DNA from: Cellulomonas sp. ES6
GTDB lineage: Bacteria > Actinomycetota > Actinomycetes > Actinomycetales > Cellulomonadaceae
Assembly (NCBI RefSeq): GCF_030053835.1
Contig: NZ_CP125655.1
Coordinates: 1,488,001 to 1,552,000, forward strand
Length of the DNA: 64,000 nucleotides
Direction: 5' to 3'
Each line of letters opens with the position of its first letter. Position 1 is the first letter of the stretch. The notes under the pieces were generated by a model, which was given only the letters and a program-made list of their open reading frames with translations, did not search any database and had not been told where the DNA came from. Of this stretch, positions 1 to 9,365 are shown one piece after another. The position numbers were made by a program, and so were the translations under genes.

Positions 1-3000
1 GTCGCCCCGGCGGCGCCACCCGGCGCCGACGCGGTCGGGGCCGGGGACCGGACCTCCTCCGGCGCGCCGGTCGGGGTGCTCCCGGCCTCTCGGTCCGCCG
101 CCACGGCAGGTGCGCGGACCTCCTCGGGTCCGGTGACGCCCGCGTCGGCGCCACGGCCGCCCGGAGCCGGCACGCGGACCTCCTCCGGGCGCGCACCCCC
201 TCCGGCGGGCAGACCGCCGGTCGGCGGCACCGCGAACCCGGTGAGCGTCGGAGCCGGTCCGCGGCCGTCGTCGTCGAGCAGCGGCGCCTCGGGGACGAGC
301 AGTGGTGCCTCGGGCACGAGGAGCAGGCCCCGGCGGCGCTCGGCCTCGGCCTCGGCGATCCGGCGGTCGGCCACGGCGTGCAGCGCGCGGCGGATCCGGT
401 CGACCTCGGAGGCGGGGTCGAGGAACGCGGCTGCGGACCACACGCGCAGCACGCTCCACCCGAGCCGCTCGAGGCGCTCGGCGACCTGCCGGTCGCGCAC
501 CCGCACGCTCGGCTCGCCCAGGTACGCGTCGTCGTCGGTGAGCACGGCGACCAGCAGCTCGCCCGGCAGGTCCGGGTGCCCCACGGCGAGCGGCAGGTGC
601 AGGCCGCCGGGCAGCCCGTGGTCGAGCTCCACGACGAGCCCGTGGCGCCAGAGCCGCTCGGCGAGGTCGACCACCAGGCGGTCGGGCTCGGCGGTGGCGT
701 CCCCCCGGGTCGCCGGGGCGGCGTCCGGCCGGGACGTCTCCGGCACCGCCGCGTCCGCGGACGTGGCGGCGTCGTTCCCCGCGTCGTCGGTCGCACCGGC
801 GACGACGCTGCCACCGGCGGCCTCGTCGACCACCACCGGCTCCACCGCCGTGTCCGTCTCGCCCGCCGCACGCCGCTCGGCGAACCGCAGCAGGTCGGCC
901 AGCAGCCGGGGCCCGGGTCCGCGCAGGCGCTCGGGGTCGATGTCGGCCGTGGCGAAGCAGGACACCACGTCGAGGCGGTGCCGCGTCACGCCGAGCGCCG
1001 CGAGCAGCAGGGCGTCGCCGCCGGGACCGCTGATCGGACCGAACCGGTGCAGCACCCGGCCGTGGGGCGTCCGCCCGAACCCGAGCGACAGGATGAGCGC
1101 GTCGCGGCGCAGCCCGGCGACGTTCGTGAGGTCCGTGACCACGAAGGGCTCGGGCCGGGACCCGTCGAGGCAGGCGGCGAGCGACGGCGAGTCCCGCACC
1201 TGGGCGAGCACCGCCTCGCGCACCTGGGCGGTGTGCAGGGCGGAGGCGGTGACCACCGCGAGCGACTCCTCCGGGTGGGTGAGCGCGTGCTCGATGACGA
1301 GCTCGACCACGCGGTCGACGTCGGCGCGCGTGCTCTGCACGGCCCCGGAGCCGTCGGGCATGCCGGTGCCGTCGACGAGGTGGTGCCCGACCGCCGCCGT
1401 CGCGGTGGGCAGCGGGGTCGGCGACAGCACGTCGCCGTAGCCGTGGGCCGCGAGGAACGCCGTGAGGTACGGGTCGCGGCGGGACGCGTCGGCGCGCAGC
1501 GGGACCGTCGGCAGGACGTCCGCGAGCTCCCGCACGGCCGTGCCGGACGCGCAGCGGCGGTCGCCGACGACCACGACCTGGCGGCCGCGGGCGATGGCGG
1601 GCAGCGCGACCTCGACCGGCAGGTGCGCGGCCGCGTCGAGCACCACGAGGTCCACCGTGCGGGCCGGGGGCAGGACCTGCGGGACGAGCATCGGGGCGGC
1701 GGCGAGCACGGGGCGCAGCCGGCGCGCGACGTCCGGGTACCGCTCGAAGGTCTCCCGCAGGCCGGTGAGCCGGTCCTCGACGAGCTCGGCGAACAGCGCC
1801 TCGGTCTGGTCCGGGTGGGCCGCCATCGCGGAGCGCACGTGCGCCGCGGCGCGGGCGCGCACCGGGCCGGCGAGCGCCGCGGTGTGCGCGAGGTCGAGCT
1901 CGCGGTACTCGGCGGCGAGCCTCCCCAGCGTCCGGCCGTCGTAGCCGGCGAGCGCGGGGTCGGCGGCGAGGACCTGCTCGAACACGGTGCTCCACCACGC
2001 GAGCTCGAGCTCGGCGGTCACCAGGTCGGCCGGGACGCGGCGGTCCGCGAGGTCGTCGAGGAGGTCCCCGAGGCCGTCCGCGACGAGCGACCGCACGAGG
2101 CGGGTGCGCCCGGGCAGGTCGGTGAGCGCGCCGGAGCCGGCCACGAGCCGGCGCATCCGGTCCAGCACGTCGGCGACGGGCCGGTGCAGCAGCTCCGCGC
2201 CCTCCGGGGTGCCGGCCAGCACCGGCGCGAGAGCGTCGAGGTCGGCCCGCACGGCGCGGTGCTCCGCCTCGATGTCCGCCAGGCCCTCGGGCAGCCGGGG
2301 CCAGCCGCCCGCCGGGCAGTGCGCCTGCCAGATCTCCCGCTGACGCTGGACGTCGACGAGCGCCGCGTGGAGGTCGGCGACGGGCCGGCCGGGTCGCAGC
2401 AGGTCCTTGGCCTGCTTGCGCAGCCGACGGCGCAGCCAGTACCCCATCGGGCTGCCGTGCTCCGCGCGCCACGCCTTCGAGGCGGTGGCGGCCACCATGT
2501 CGGAGGGGCTGCGCTCGAACACGAGCGGCTGGAACACGTCGAGCGCCCCGCGGACCCCCGCGAGCACCTCGAGCTGCTCGGCCCACGTCGCGAGCGTCGT
2601 CGCGGGGGTGAATCCCGTGACGTCGGCGACCTCCGCGATCCGGCGCTGCAGCGCCGGGAGCCCGTCGTCGCCCGCGAGCCGCTCCACCCGGCGCAGCGCG
2701 TCGGCCGCCTCGGCGTCGGAGAGCAGCACCGCGCCGTACCAGGGGGTGTCGACCGGACGCAGCGTGAACGCGCCGGCGCGCGCGGCCTCGGCCAGGTCCG
2801 CCGCGACGGCCCGGCGCCGGTCCGCGTCGAGCGCTCGCGCGACGTCCGGGCGCAGCCGCACCGTCGTCCGCGGAGCCGGGCGCTGGGCGGTCAGCCGCGC
2901 GAGCGCCTGGAACGCGTCGTACGCGGACGCCTCCCACGGCCGCCGCACCAGGTGCAGCGCGTCGACGTAGCCGCGCAGGCGCTCCCGGCGCTCGACGAGC

Positions 3001-4418
3001 CGGCGGCGCAGCTCGGCCGTCCCGGCGGGGTCGCCGGGGTCGACGTCCAGCGTCATGGCGCCCATGAGGCGGCGGACCGACGCGGCGCGCCAGGCGGCGT
3101 CGGGCGCCACGTCCAGCAGCACCTCGCCGACGCCGAGCCGCTCCAGCCGCTCCTGCAGCGCGACGGCCGCACGACGGTGCCCCGGCACGTACAGCACCGT
3201 GCGGCCGTCGGCGGCGGCGTCCGCGACCAGCGCGGCGAGCGTGCCGGTGACGTCGCTGTCGGCGGGGGCGTCGACGAACACGTGCGCCCCGCCGGCCACC
3301 ACGTCGAGCACGTGCTGCTGGGCCGGGTCGAGGTCGCCCACGCCGCGCTCGGCCGCCGGGTCGCGGTCGCCGCGCACCGGGGACGGCAGGGGCACGGCGA
3401 GCGCCTCGACGGCCTCCGTGACGCCCGCGAGCGCCGCGACGACCTCGTGGCGCTCCAGCCCGGCCGCGAGCCGGTCGAGGTCGTCGACGAGCACCTGCCC
3501 CGGGTGGACGAACGTCCCCACGACGATGCGGTCCACGAGCTGGAAGTCGTCCAGCACGGCGGTCCCGAGCGAGGTGAGGCGGGCGACGGCGTCACGGGGG
3601 TCGAAGCCGGAGCCCGTGAACGCGCTGCGGGCGACCGCACCGGGGTCCAGCAGGGCACCGCGCGACCGCAGCGCGCGCGCCAGCACCGGGTTGACCTCGA
3701 GCGACGGCTCGAGGGTCAGCTCGTAGTCGCTCTCCGCCGTGCCGCGGGCCGTCAGCGACACGGGACGCAGCAGCACGGGCGCGCGGACCTTGCGGGCGAC
3801 CGTGGCCGGTCCCGCCGTGTCCTCCTCCGCACCCGCGGGCCGGGCGCCGCCGGTCTCGCGCGTCGCGGTCGCGATGGCCGCGACGTCGTCGGTGGCGACG
3901 TCCGGGGTGCTGTGCTCGGTCCAGGAGGCGACGCCGATCGCCAGGTACGTCGGCGCGATGCCGTACTGCTGCGCGTACGTCGCGGCCCGGGCCGCCACCG
4001 CGCGGGCGCGCCGACGGGCCGTGCCGAGGGCGGCACCCTCGCGCACGAGGTTCGACAGCCGCGTCTCCCGGCCGGCGAACAGCTGGGCGATACCGGAGGG
4101 GTGGGCGGCGGACAGGTCGAGCGCGGCGTCGCCGAGCAGCTCGACGTCCGCGAGCGTGGACCCGCCGGCCGCCTCGACGAGCGCCGCGCGCCACGTGCTG
4201 GTGGCGCCGGCGACGAGCTCCTCGGGCGCGGGGGGCTCGACGAGGACGGGGCCGGCGTCGGGCGCGGGGGCGTCGCCGCCGGGCGTGGCGTGCCGCTCCG
4301 GCCGGGGTCCGGCGTCCTCGGTGCCCGTCGCGGGGGCGTCCGCGCGCGGCGCGGGGACGGCGGCCTCCGAGGAGGCGGCCGGCTGTCCGGTGGCGGGGCG
4401 GCGAGCGGGGACCTTCAC
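1..4418 (-). CDS. Large helicase-like protein with C-terminal Vsr/MTES_1575-type nuclease domain (partial)
   Basis: The frame is open from a GTG at 4418 to the left edge (at least 1,472 residues), so the C-terminus is missing. The N-terminal part carries the conserved stretch LRPVSLTARG (about residue 215) followed by EVNPVLARALR, typical of a family of actinobacterial superfamily-1-like DNA helicases. The place where a P-loop would sit (about residue 375) reads FVDAPADSDVTGT and has no GK[ST]. The Walker B-like segment near residue 922 reads VVLDAAAHL instead of DE. Near residues 1285-1345, DDDAYLGEPSVRVRDRQ followed by RLGWSVLRVWSAAAF matches the Vsr-like MTES_1575 endonuclease fold. A second in-frame GTG lies three codons upstream. 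The domain assignment is from motif memory; the role (repair or defence) is unknown. The tail after the nuclease domain is low-complexity, rich in Pro, Ala and Glu. Confidence 0.75.
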   Translation of the reverse strand, partial: MKVPARRPATGQPAASSEAAVPAPRADAPATGTEDAGPRPERHATPGGDAPAPDAGPVLVEPPAPEELVAGATSTWRAALVEAAGGSTLADVELLGDAALDLSAAHPSGIAQLFAGRETRLSNLVREGAALGTARRRARAVAARAATYAQQYGIAPTYLAIGVASWTEHSTPDVATDDVAAIATATRETGGARPAGAEEDTAGPATVARKVRAPVLLRPVSLTARGTAESDYELTLEPSLEVNPVLARALRSRGALLDPGAVARSAFTGSGFDPRDAVARLTSLGTAVLDDFQLVDRIVVGTFVHPGQVLVDDLDRLAAGLERHEVVAALAGVTEAVEALAVPLPSPVRGDRDPAAERGVGDLDPAQQHVLDVVAGGAHVFVDAPADSDVTGTLAALVADAAADGRTVLYVPGHRRAAVALQERLERLGVGEVLLDVAPDAAWRAASVRRLMGAMTLDVDPGDPAGTAELRRRLVERRERLRGYVDALHLVRRPWEASAYDAFQALARLTAQRPAPRTTVRLRPDVARALDADRRRAVAADLAEAARAGAFTLRPVDTPWYGAVLLSDAEAADALRRVERLAGDDGLPALQRRIAEVADVTGFTPATTLATWAEQLEVLAGVRGALDVFQPLVFERSPSDMVAATASKAWRAEHGSPMGYWLRRRLRKQAKDLLRPGRPVADLHAALVDVQRQREIWQAHCPAGGWPRLPEGLADIEAEHRAVRADLDALAPVLAGTPEGAELLHRPVADVLDRMRRLVAGSGALTDLPGRTRLVRSLVADGLGDLLDDLADRRVPADLVTAELELAWWSTVFEQVLAADPALAGYDGRTLGRLAAEYRELDLAHTAALAGPVRARAAAHVRSAMAAHPDQTEALFAELVEDRLTGLRETFERYPDVARRLRPVLAAAPMLVPQVLPPARTVDLVVLDAAAHLPVEVALPAIARGRQVVVVGDRRCASGTAVRELADVLPTVPLRADASRRDPYLTAFLAAHGYGDVLSPTPLPTATAAVGHHLVDGTGMPDGSGAVQSTRADVDRVVELVIEHALTHPEESLAVVTASALHTAQVREAVLAQVRDSPSLAACLDGSRPEPFVVTDLTNVAGLRRDALILSLGFGRTPHGRVLHRFGPISGPGGDALLLAALGVTRHRLDVVSCFATADIDPERLRGPGPRLLADLLRFAERRAAGETDTAVEPVVVDEAAGGSVVAGATDDAGNDAATSADAAVPETSRPDAAPATRGDATAEPDRLVVDLAERLWRHGLVVELDHGLPGGLHLPLAVGHPDLPGELLVAVLTDDDAYLGEPSVRVRDRQVAERLERLGWSVLRVWSAAAFLDPASEVDRIRRALHAVADRRIAEAEAERRRGLLLVPEAPLLVPEAPLLDDDGRGPAPTLTGFAVPPTGGLPAGGGARPEEVRVPAPGGRGADAGVTGPEEVRAPAVAADREAGSTPTGAPEEVRSPAPTASAPGGAAGA

Positions 4419-4551
4419 CCGCAGCACGCTATCCGCCGTGGCTCGGGCGCAGGGTGTGACGCGCCGCCGTGCCGGGTGATCACGCGGATTCCGGCGGGTC
4501 GCGCAGGGGCCGGCGGCTCGGTCCGGGGCCCCGTGCGACCGGGGCCGCCGG

Positions 4552-4655
4552 GTGCCGGACGGGAAGGCGTCCGCGAGGTGCCGGACCGGAAGACGCCCGC
4601 GAGGTGCCGGACCGCAGGACGCCCGCGAGGTGCCGGACCCCAGGGCGCCCGCGAG
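4552..4655. repeat. 26-bp tandem repeat, four copies
   Basis: Four adjacent 26-bp units begin at 4552, 4578, 4604 and 4630. Each starts GTGCCGGAC and ends GCGAG, with variation in the middle. There are no spacers, so this is not a CRISPR array. The repeat lies upstream of the helicase-like gene start and is not coding in any convincing frame. Confidence 0.85.
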
Positions 4656-4825
4656 GAGGCGCCGGGGGACGGACCGCCCGCCGGGGGCCTGGACCGCGCT
4701 CGCCGGGTGCCTCGCCGGCGGACCTCCGGGACGCCTGACCCGCGGCTCTGCGGGACTCCCGGCCCGGGACGTCGTCGACGGTGCGCACCGCGCAGGGGGC
4801 AGGCGATGCGCACCGTCGGGACAGA

Positions 4826-4855
4826 ACTATGGACCTGGGATGGTGCAGCGGTCAA
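4826..4855 (-). promoter_or_regulatory. Possible sigma-70-type promoter pointing to the helicase-like gene
   Basis: On the minus strand TTGACC (4850-4855) and CATAGT (4826-4831) are separated by 18 bp. This is the only recognisable -35/-10 pair in the intergenic region, but it lies about 400 bp upstream of the start codon. Confidence 0.25.
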
Positions 4856-5299
4856 CAACCTGGCGTCCCCTCGGGTGAACGCTCACAGCGGGTGCGGCGG
4901 AGGGGTTCCGTCGTCGCAGGTCGGCGGACCCTGCCGTGACCGGGATCACGCGCGCGCCCGCCGGCGAACCGGCGCCCGACGGCGGGCCGGCGCCCACCCG
5001 GGGACCGATCCTCACCCCGGGGGACCGGTGCCCGGCGGGGGGCGGGTGCCGGGCACCGGGGCTGGTGGGTGTCGGTGGGGCCCGTCAGCCGCTGCGGACC
5101 CCACCGACCGGACCTTTCTAGGCCACCCACCCGACCCCTCAGGTGCCCCTGGGTGCCCGGGCGGGGCCGAGATGGGTACTGGGACCGCTCCCGTCAGGGG
5201 TTCCCGGGGGCCGATTGAGGGTTCCGACGCCGCTCGGTCCGTGCTGCACTGGGTAGTGCGCCCGCCCGTCCGCCGCGTTCGTCGGTGAGGAGGAGACCC

Positions 5300-5740
5300 G
5301 TGCCGGTCCCCGAGGAGTACGCCGTGACCGTCGCTGCCGGCTCGCTGCACGTCGAGGGGGCGACAGCCCGGCTCCCCCACCGCTGGACGGAGGGCGGCGT
5401 GGAGGTCCGTGGTGCGTTCACCGGCGCGCACCTGCTGCACCTCGCGGTCGCCGGCTGCGTCCTGAACGACCTGTTCCGCGAGGCGGCGGCGCTCGGGGTC
5501 CCGCTGGACGGTGCGGAGGTGACCGCCACCGGGGGCTTCGACACGGTCACGTGGGCGTCCACGGGCGTGGAGTACGCGGTGCGGTTGTCCGGCCCGTCGC
5601 CGGCCGAGGCCGAGCGGCTGGTCGCCGCCGTGGACGCGGTCGCGGAGATCCCGCGGGCGCTGCGCCAGGGCGTGCCCGTGCGGCGCGCGGGCGGCCCGGA
5701 CGTCAGCCCGCCCGCCACCCCGCGAGCTCCGCGCGCGTGA
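5300..5740 (+). CDS. OsmC family protein
   Basis: The product is 146 residues, the usual size for OsmC/Ohr-fold proteins, which reduce organic hydroperoxides with a pair of cysteines. The segment HLAVAGCVLNDLFREAA matches the second conserved region of OsmC proteins, with the Cys after AVAG and a helix following it. Only this one Cys is visible, so peroxidase activity through the usual Cys pair is doubtful. Start GTG at 5300 is chosen because GAGGAG lies a few bases upstream. The 3' end overlaps the convergent LuxR-type gene by 38 bp. A soluble cytoplasmic protein is expected. Confidence 0.75.
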   Translation: MPVPEEYAVTVAAGSLHVEGATARLPHRWTEGGVEVRGAFTGAHLLHLAVAGCVLNDLFREAAALGVPLDGAEVTATGGFDTVTWASTGVEYAVRLSGPSPAEAERLVAAVDAVAEIPRALRQGVPVRRAGGPDVSPPATPRAPRA

Positions 5741-8258
5741 CGTAGCCGAGCTTGCGGAGCGCGCGGCTCATGTGGTTCTCGACCGTGCGCACGCTCAGGT
5801 AGAGCCGGTCGGCGATCTGCCGGTTGGTGAGGCCCTCCCGCGCGAGGACGGCGACCTCCTGCTCGCGCCCGGAGAGCGGCTCGACGCGCACCAGCCGGGG
5901 TCGGGCGCCTCCCGGGTCCGCCGGGGCGATCCCCAGCAGGTCCTCCCCGGCCCGCACCAGCGCCGGCGCGACGTCGGCGCGCGTCGCGGCCAGGTGGCGG
6001 GCGGCCTCCTCCACGTCGCGGTCCGCGACGGCCAGCAGCAGCCGCACGTACGGCTCGAGCAGCGGCACGGAGGTCCGGGCCAGCACCTCCCGCACGGTGG
6101 CGGCGCGCGCCGGGGTCAGGTTCGCCGGGCCGCCGACCCAGGCCAGCAGCGCCGGCTGCAGCAGGCCCGCCTCGGCGTACCGCTGCCCCGCCTGCCACGC
6201 GGTCTGCCCCGGAGCCGTGCTGTCGCCGGAGACGGTCGCGAGGGCGACGTGCGCGAGGACGCGCAGCGAGCGCACGAGCGGGTGGTACGACTGCGGGGTC
6301 TTGTCGAGCTCCCGCAGCAGCACCTGGGCCAGCGGGGGGTTGCCGGCGTGGGCCTGCAGCACCGCGCCGAGCGTCAGCCCGCGGCGGTGGAACGTCGTCT
6401 CGATCGGGCCCGCCGCGCCGAGCCGCAGCGACGTGCTCACGACGCGCCACGCGGCGTCGGGCTGCCCGGCGAAGTACAGGACCTCCGCCAGGACGCACGC
6501 GTGGACGCGGATGCCCAGCGCGTCCACCGCGTCGGACGCGGTGTCGAGCAGCCGGCGCTCCCACTGCTCGGCCTCGGCGATCCGCCCGGACATCAGCAGG
6601 CTCTCGCCCCGCAGCGCCGCCCGGTAGTGCACGACCTCGGGGTCGGCGCCGTCGGGGGCGCCCGGCCCGCACGCCCGCAGCGCCTCGGCGGGCCGGCCCG
6701 CCTCGAGCAGGGCGGCGGCACGCACCACCTCCGGCCAGCCGCGGAGGAACCGCAGCGACGGGGCGTCCGTCCGCTCGTCGGCGAGCTCGCGCGGCGGGCG
6801 CCCCGCGGCCAGGTCGGCGACGAGCCGCCGCTTGAGGTCGCGCAGCCGCAGCAGCGGGCCGAGGTCGGCGCCGACGCGCGCGATCCCCGCCTCGGCGTCC
6901 TCGTCCGGGAGGCCCGCCCACGCCGCCCACCGCATGCGGTAGTACGCGTGGAGCACGCGGTCCTCGGCGGAGTCGCGCGCGCCCGGGTGGGTCCCCGCGA
7001 ACACCGCCGCGAGCTGCTCGGTCGCGGGACGGCGCATGAGCAGCGCGAGGTAGGCGTTCGCGGTCGCGAGCGTGGGGGCGGCGACCCACGCGGAACGCCG
7101 GGCGGCCTCCTCGACGGTCGCCCGCTCCCGCACGAGGCCCGCGAGCTCGGCCGTCCACCTCCAGTAGGCGTCGTCCTGCCCGGGGGCCTCGCGGAGCAGG
7201 ACGGCCGAGAGGTCGTCCTGACGGGGCCCGACCGGGGCGAACGCCGCGCCCGCGGCGGCCGTGACGCGGGCGGCCAGCTGCCGGCGGCGGACCGCACCGA
7301 CCCGCGCACGCAGGGCGTGGGCGAGGGCCGGGGGCGCGACCCCGAGCACCTCCCCCGACCCCGGGGTCTCGTGGCTCACGACGCGGCCCGCGTCGGCGAG
7401 CTCGGCCAGGACCGGTGCGGGCACGAGGAGGTCCGCCACCTCGGCGGGGACGGGCCCCGTCGCCGCCAGGAGCTCCAGCCCCTCGACGTGCTCGCGCGGC
7501 GCGTCCGCGAGGAACGTGAACGCGACCGCCTCGACCGGGACGTCGGCCGCGTCGCCGGCGTCCACCCACAGCCCGTCCGTGCGGCGGACGGCCCCGGACG
7601 CCCGCGCGGCGTCGGCGAGCGCGACCACCGCGCGGGGGTTCCCCCCGGTCTGCGCCATCACGGCGGCGGTGAGCCCGGCGTCCGCGGGCGCGCCGAGCAC
7701 GGCCGCGAGCAGGCCGGACACCGCCCGGAACCCGAAGGGCTGCACGCGCACCACGGCGGGCGGGCGGTGCAGCAGCACCTCCCGGAGGGCCGCCGAGCCG
7801 TGCAGCAGCGGGTCGGCCGTCGTGGTCGCGACCAGCAGGCACGGGGTGCGCCCGAGCACGCGGCGGACGACCGCCAGGCTCCCGGCGTCCACCCGGTCGG
7901 CGTCGTCGACCAGCAGGAGGCTGCGCCGGGTCGGCAGCTCCTCGACGAGCCAGTCCGCGAGCGCGGTCGCGTCCGGCGTGCGCACCGGCGCCGAGGCGTG
8001 GTCCAGCAGGGCCGCGAGGTCGCCGGGACCGGACGCCCGCAGCAGCACGGCGGTGGTCCCGCGACGCGACGCGTCGGTCAGCAGCGCCTCGAGCACGCTC
8101 GTCCTGCCCGACCCGCGCTCCCCGCGCACGAGGACGTCCCGCCCCCGGGGCAGCCAGCGCTGCACCGCCCGGACGGTCACCCCGAACCCCTCGGTCTCCA
8201 CCGGCCCCCCGCGTCGTCCCGCTGTCGCGATCGGCCAGCATGTCGCGCCCGGGACCAC
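5703..8258 (-). CDS. LuxR family transcriptional regulator with N-terminal ATPase domain (LAL type)
   Basis: About 850 residues, in the size range of large ATP-binding LuxR regulators. A P-loop GERGSGRTS lies near residue 50 and a Walker B-like RSLLLVDDADR near residue 120. A long helical middle without clear motifs follows. The C-terminus (last 65 residues) is a LuxR helix-turn-helix: LSGREQEVAVLAREGLTNRQ, then VRTVENHMSRALRKLGY. The outermost GTG (8258) directly follows an in-frame TAG and has no ribosome site. GTG at 8201, after a run of Gs, gives 832 residues and is equally likely. Its 3' end overlaps the convergent OsmC gene. Such proteins act as DNA-binding activators responding to an unknown ligand; the targets cannot be read from the sequence. 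Confidence 0.85.
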   Translation of the reverse strand: MVPGATCWPIATAGRRGGPVETEGFGVTVRAVQRWLPRGRDVLVRGERGSGRTSVLEALLTDASRRGTTAVLLRASGPGDLAALLDHASAPVRTPDATALADWLVEELPTRRSLLLVDDADRVDAGSLAVVRRVLGRTPCLLVATTTADPLLHGSAALREVLLHRPPAVVRVQPFGFRAVSGLLAAVLGAPADAGLTAAVMAQTGGNPRAVVALADAARASGAVRRTDGLWVDAGDAADVPVEAVAFTFLADAPREHVEGLELLAATGPVPAEVADLLVPAPVLAELADAGRVVSHETPGSGEVLGVAPPALAHALRARVGAVRRRQLAARVTAAAGAAFAPVGPRQDDLSAVLLREAPGQDDAYWRWTAELAGLVRERATVEEAARRSAWVAAPTLATANAYLALLMRRPATEQLAAVFAGTHPGARDSAEDRVLHAYYRMRWAAWAGLPDEDAEAGIARVGADLGPLLRLRDLKRRLVADLAAGRPPRELADERTDAPSLRFLRGWPEVVRAAALLEAGRPAEALRACGPGAPDGADPEVVHYRAALRGESLLMSGRIAEAEQWERRLLDTASDAVDALGIRVHACVLAEVLYFAGQPDAAWRVVSTSLRLGAAGPIETTFHRRGLTLGAVLQAHAGNPPLAQVLLRELDKTPQSYHPLVRSLRVLAHVALATVSGDSTAPGQTAWQAGQRYAEAGLLQPALLAWVGGPANLTPARAATVREVLARTSVPLLEPYVRLLLAVADRDVEEAARHLAATRADVAPALVRAGEDLLGIAPADPGGARPRLVRVEPLSGREQEVAVLAREGLTNRQIADRLYLSVRTVENHMSRALRKLGYVTRAELAGWRAG

Positions 8259-8302
8259 CTAGTCGGCGCCAGCCACCACCTACGCAGCCGCTCGTCCGGC
8301 GG

Positions 8303-9298
8303 TCAGCGGCGCGGCTTGAGGCGCAGCTCGGGGATGGGCGGCGCCGGCAGCGGCGGGTGGGGATGCCCCTCGACGCGGCCGAACCGCGACGGGCCCGGGG
8401 CGGTGCCGGCGACCTCCGCCTGCCACCGTCCGCGGGCGGCGAGGACCTCGTCGTGGTCCCGGCCGATGAAGTTCCACCACATGACGATCCGCTCGCCCAG
8501 CGGCTGCCCGCCGATCAGCAGCACCCGGACGTCCTCGTCGCCCGCGCGCAGCGTCAGCGTGCGGGCGCCCGGCGCGCGGTAGAGCAGGTGGTGGAGCGGG
8601 GCCGCCACCCCGTCCACCTCGACGGTGCCGGTGTCGACCAGCACGCCGTGCTCGAAGAGGGGGTCGACCTCGAACGTGTGCGCCTCGCCGGCGCGCAGGC
8701 GCACCTCCGCCCCGAGCAGCGGGGCGAACGTCGGCACCGGGGACGTCGACCCGGCGAGCGAGCCGAGGAACACCTGCACCCGGCCGCCGGGCAGCGGCAC
8801 GACCGGCGGCACGTGGTGGTCGAACGCCGGCGGGACGTCCCGGTGGGCCTCCGGGAGCACCGTCCAGAGCTGCACCCCGTGCAGCACGGTGGTCGCGTCC
8901 GTCGAGTCCTCGGAGTGGCTGATGCCGTGCCCGGCGGTCATGAGGTTGACCTCCCCGGGCCGGACCAGGCAGTGCGTGCCGAGGCTGTCGCGGTGCTCGA
9001 TCTCCCCGGAGAACAGCCACGACACCGTCTGCAGCCCGGTGTGCGGGTGGGGCGGCACGCGCATCCCCCCGGTCGCCGCCACGTCGTCGGGCCCGTAGTG
9101 GTCGAGGAAGCACCAGGCGCCGACGAACGACCGCGCCCGCTGCGGCAGCGTGCGCCGCACGGTCATCGCGCGGATGCCGCCGAGCGGCACGTCGCGCGGC
9201 TCCAGCAGCTCCGTCCCCGCGGGCAGGCCGGCGCCGGCGGCGGGCTCGGCGACCGGTGTGCAGACGCGCTCGGTCGCGACGGCCTCGAGGTTCGTCAT
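8303..9298 (-). CDS. Pirin family protein
   Basis: 331 residues, a bicupin. The N-terminal cupin contains HPHTGLQTVSWLFSGEIEHRDS, the characteristic pirin metal-binding region with the His pair and Glu, and later TAGHGISHSED. Bacterial pirins are iron-binding cytoplasmic proteins, some with quercetinase activity; the physiological role here is not evident. ATG at 9298 is preceded by GGGAG at good spacing. The gene stands alone between the LuxR regulator and a small membrane-protein gene, all leftward. Confidence 0.9.
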   Translation of the reverse strand: MTNLEAVATERVCTPVAEPAAGAGLPAGTELLEPRDVPLGGIRAMTVRRTLPQRARSFVGAWCFLDHYGPDDVAATGGMRVPPHPHTGLQTVSWLFSGEIEHRDSLGTHCLVRPGEVNLMTAGHGISHSEDSTDATTVLHGVQLWTVLPEAHRDVPPAFDHHVPPVVPLPGGRVQVFLGSLAGSTSPVPTFAPLLGAEVRLRAGEAHTFEVDPLFEHGVLVDTGTVEVDGVAAPLHHLLYRAPGARTLTLRAGDEDVRVLLIGGQPLGERIVMWWNFIGRDHDEVLAARGRWQAEVAGTAPGPSRFGRVEGHPHPPLPAPPIPELRLKPRR

Positions 9299-9365
9299 GT
9301 CGCTCCCGGTGGTCGCGTGGCGGGGGCGACCAGGGTACGTCGGGCGGCCCCTGGCCCGGCGACCC

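Larger units (their letters stand above)
4419..5299. other. Intergenic region without a convincing gene
   Basis: About 880 bp separate the helicase-like gene (leftward) from the OsmC gene (rightward). I see no frame with protein-like composition. The region holds a 26-bp tandem repeat at 4552-4655 and one possible leftward promoter at 4826-4855. Confidence 0.6.

Noticed and set aside
4552..4655. Possible CRISPR or iteron array
   Set aside because: No spacers, no replication or cas gene nearby, only four units.
378..5288. A 1,636-codon open frame on the plus strand
   Set aside because: It is the antisense of the helicase-like gene and the following non-coding region. Its Arg/Gly/Pro/His-rich composition has no motifs, which is typical of shadow frames in very GC-rich DNA.
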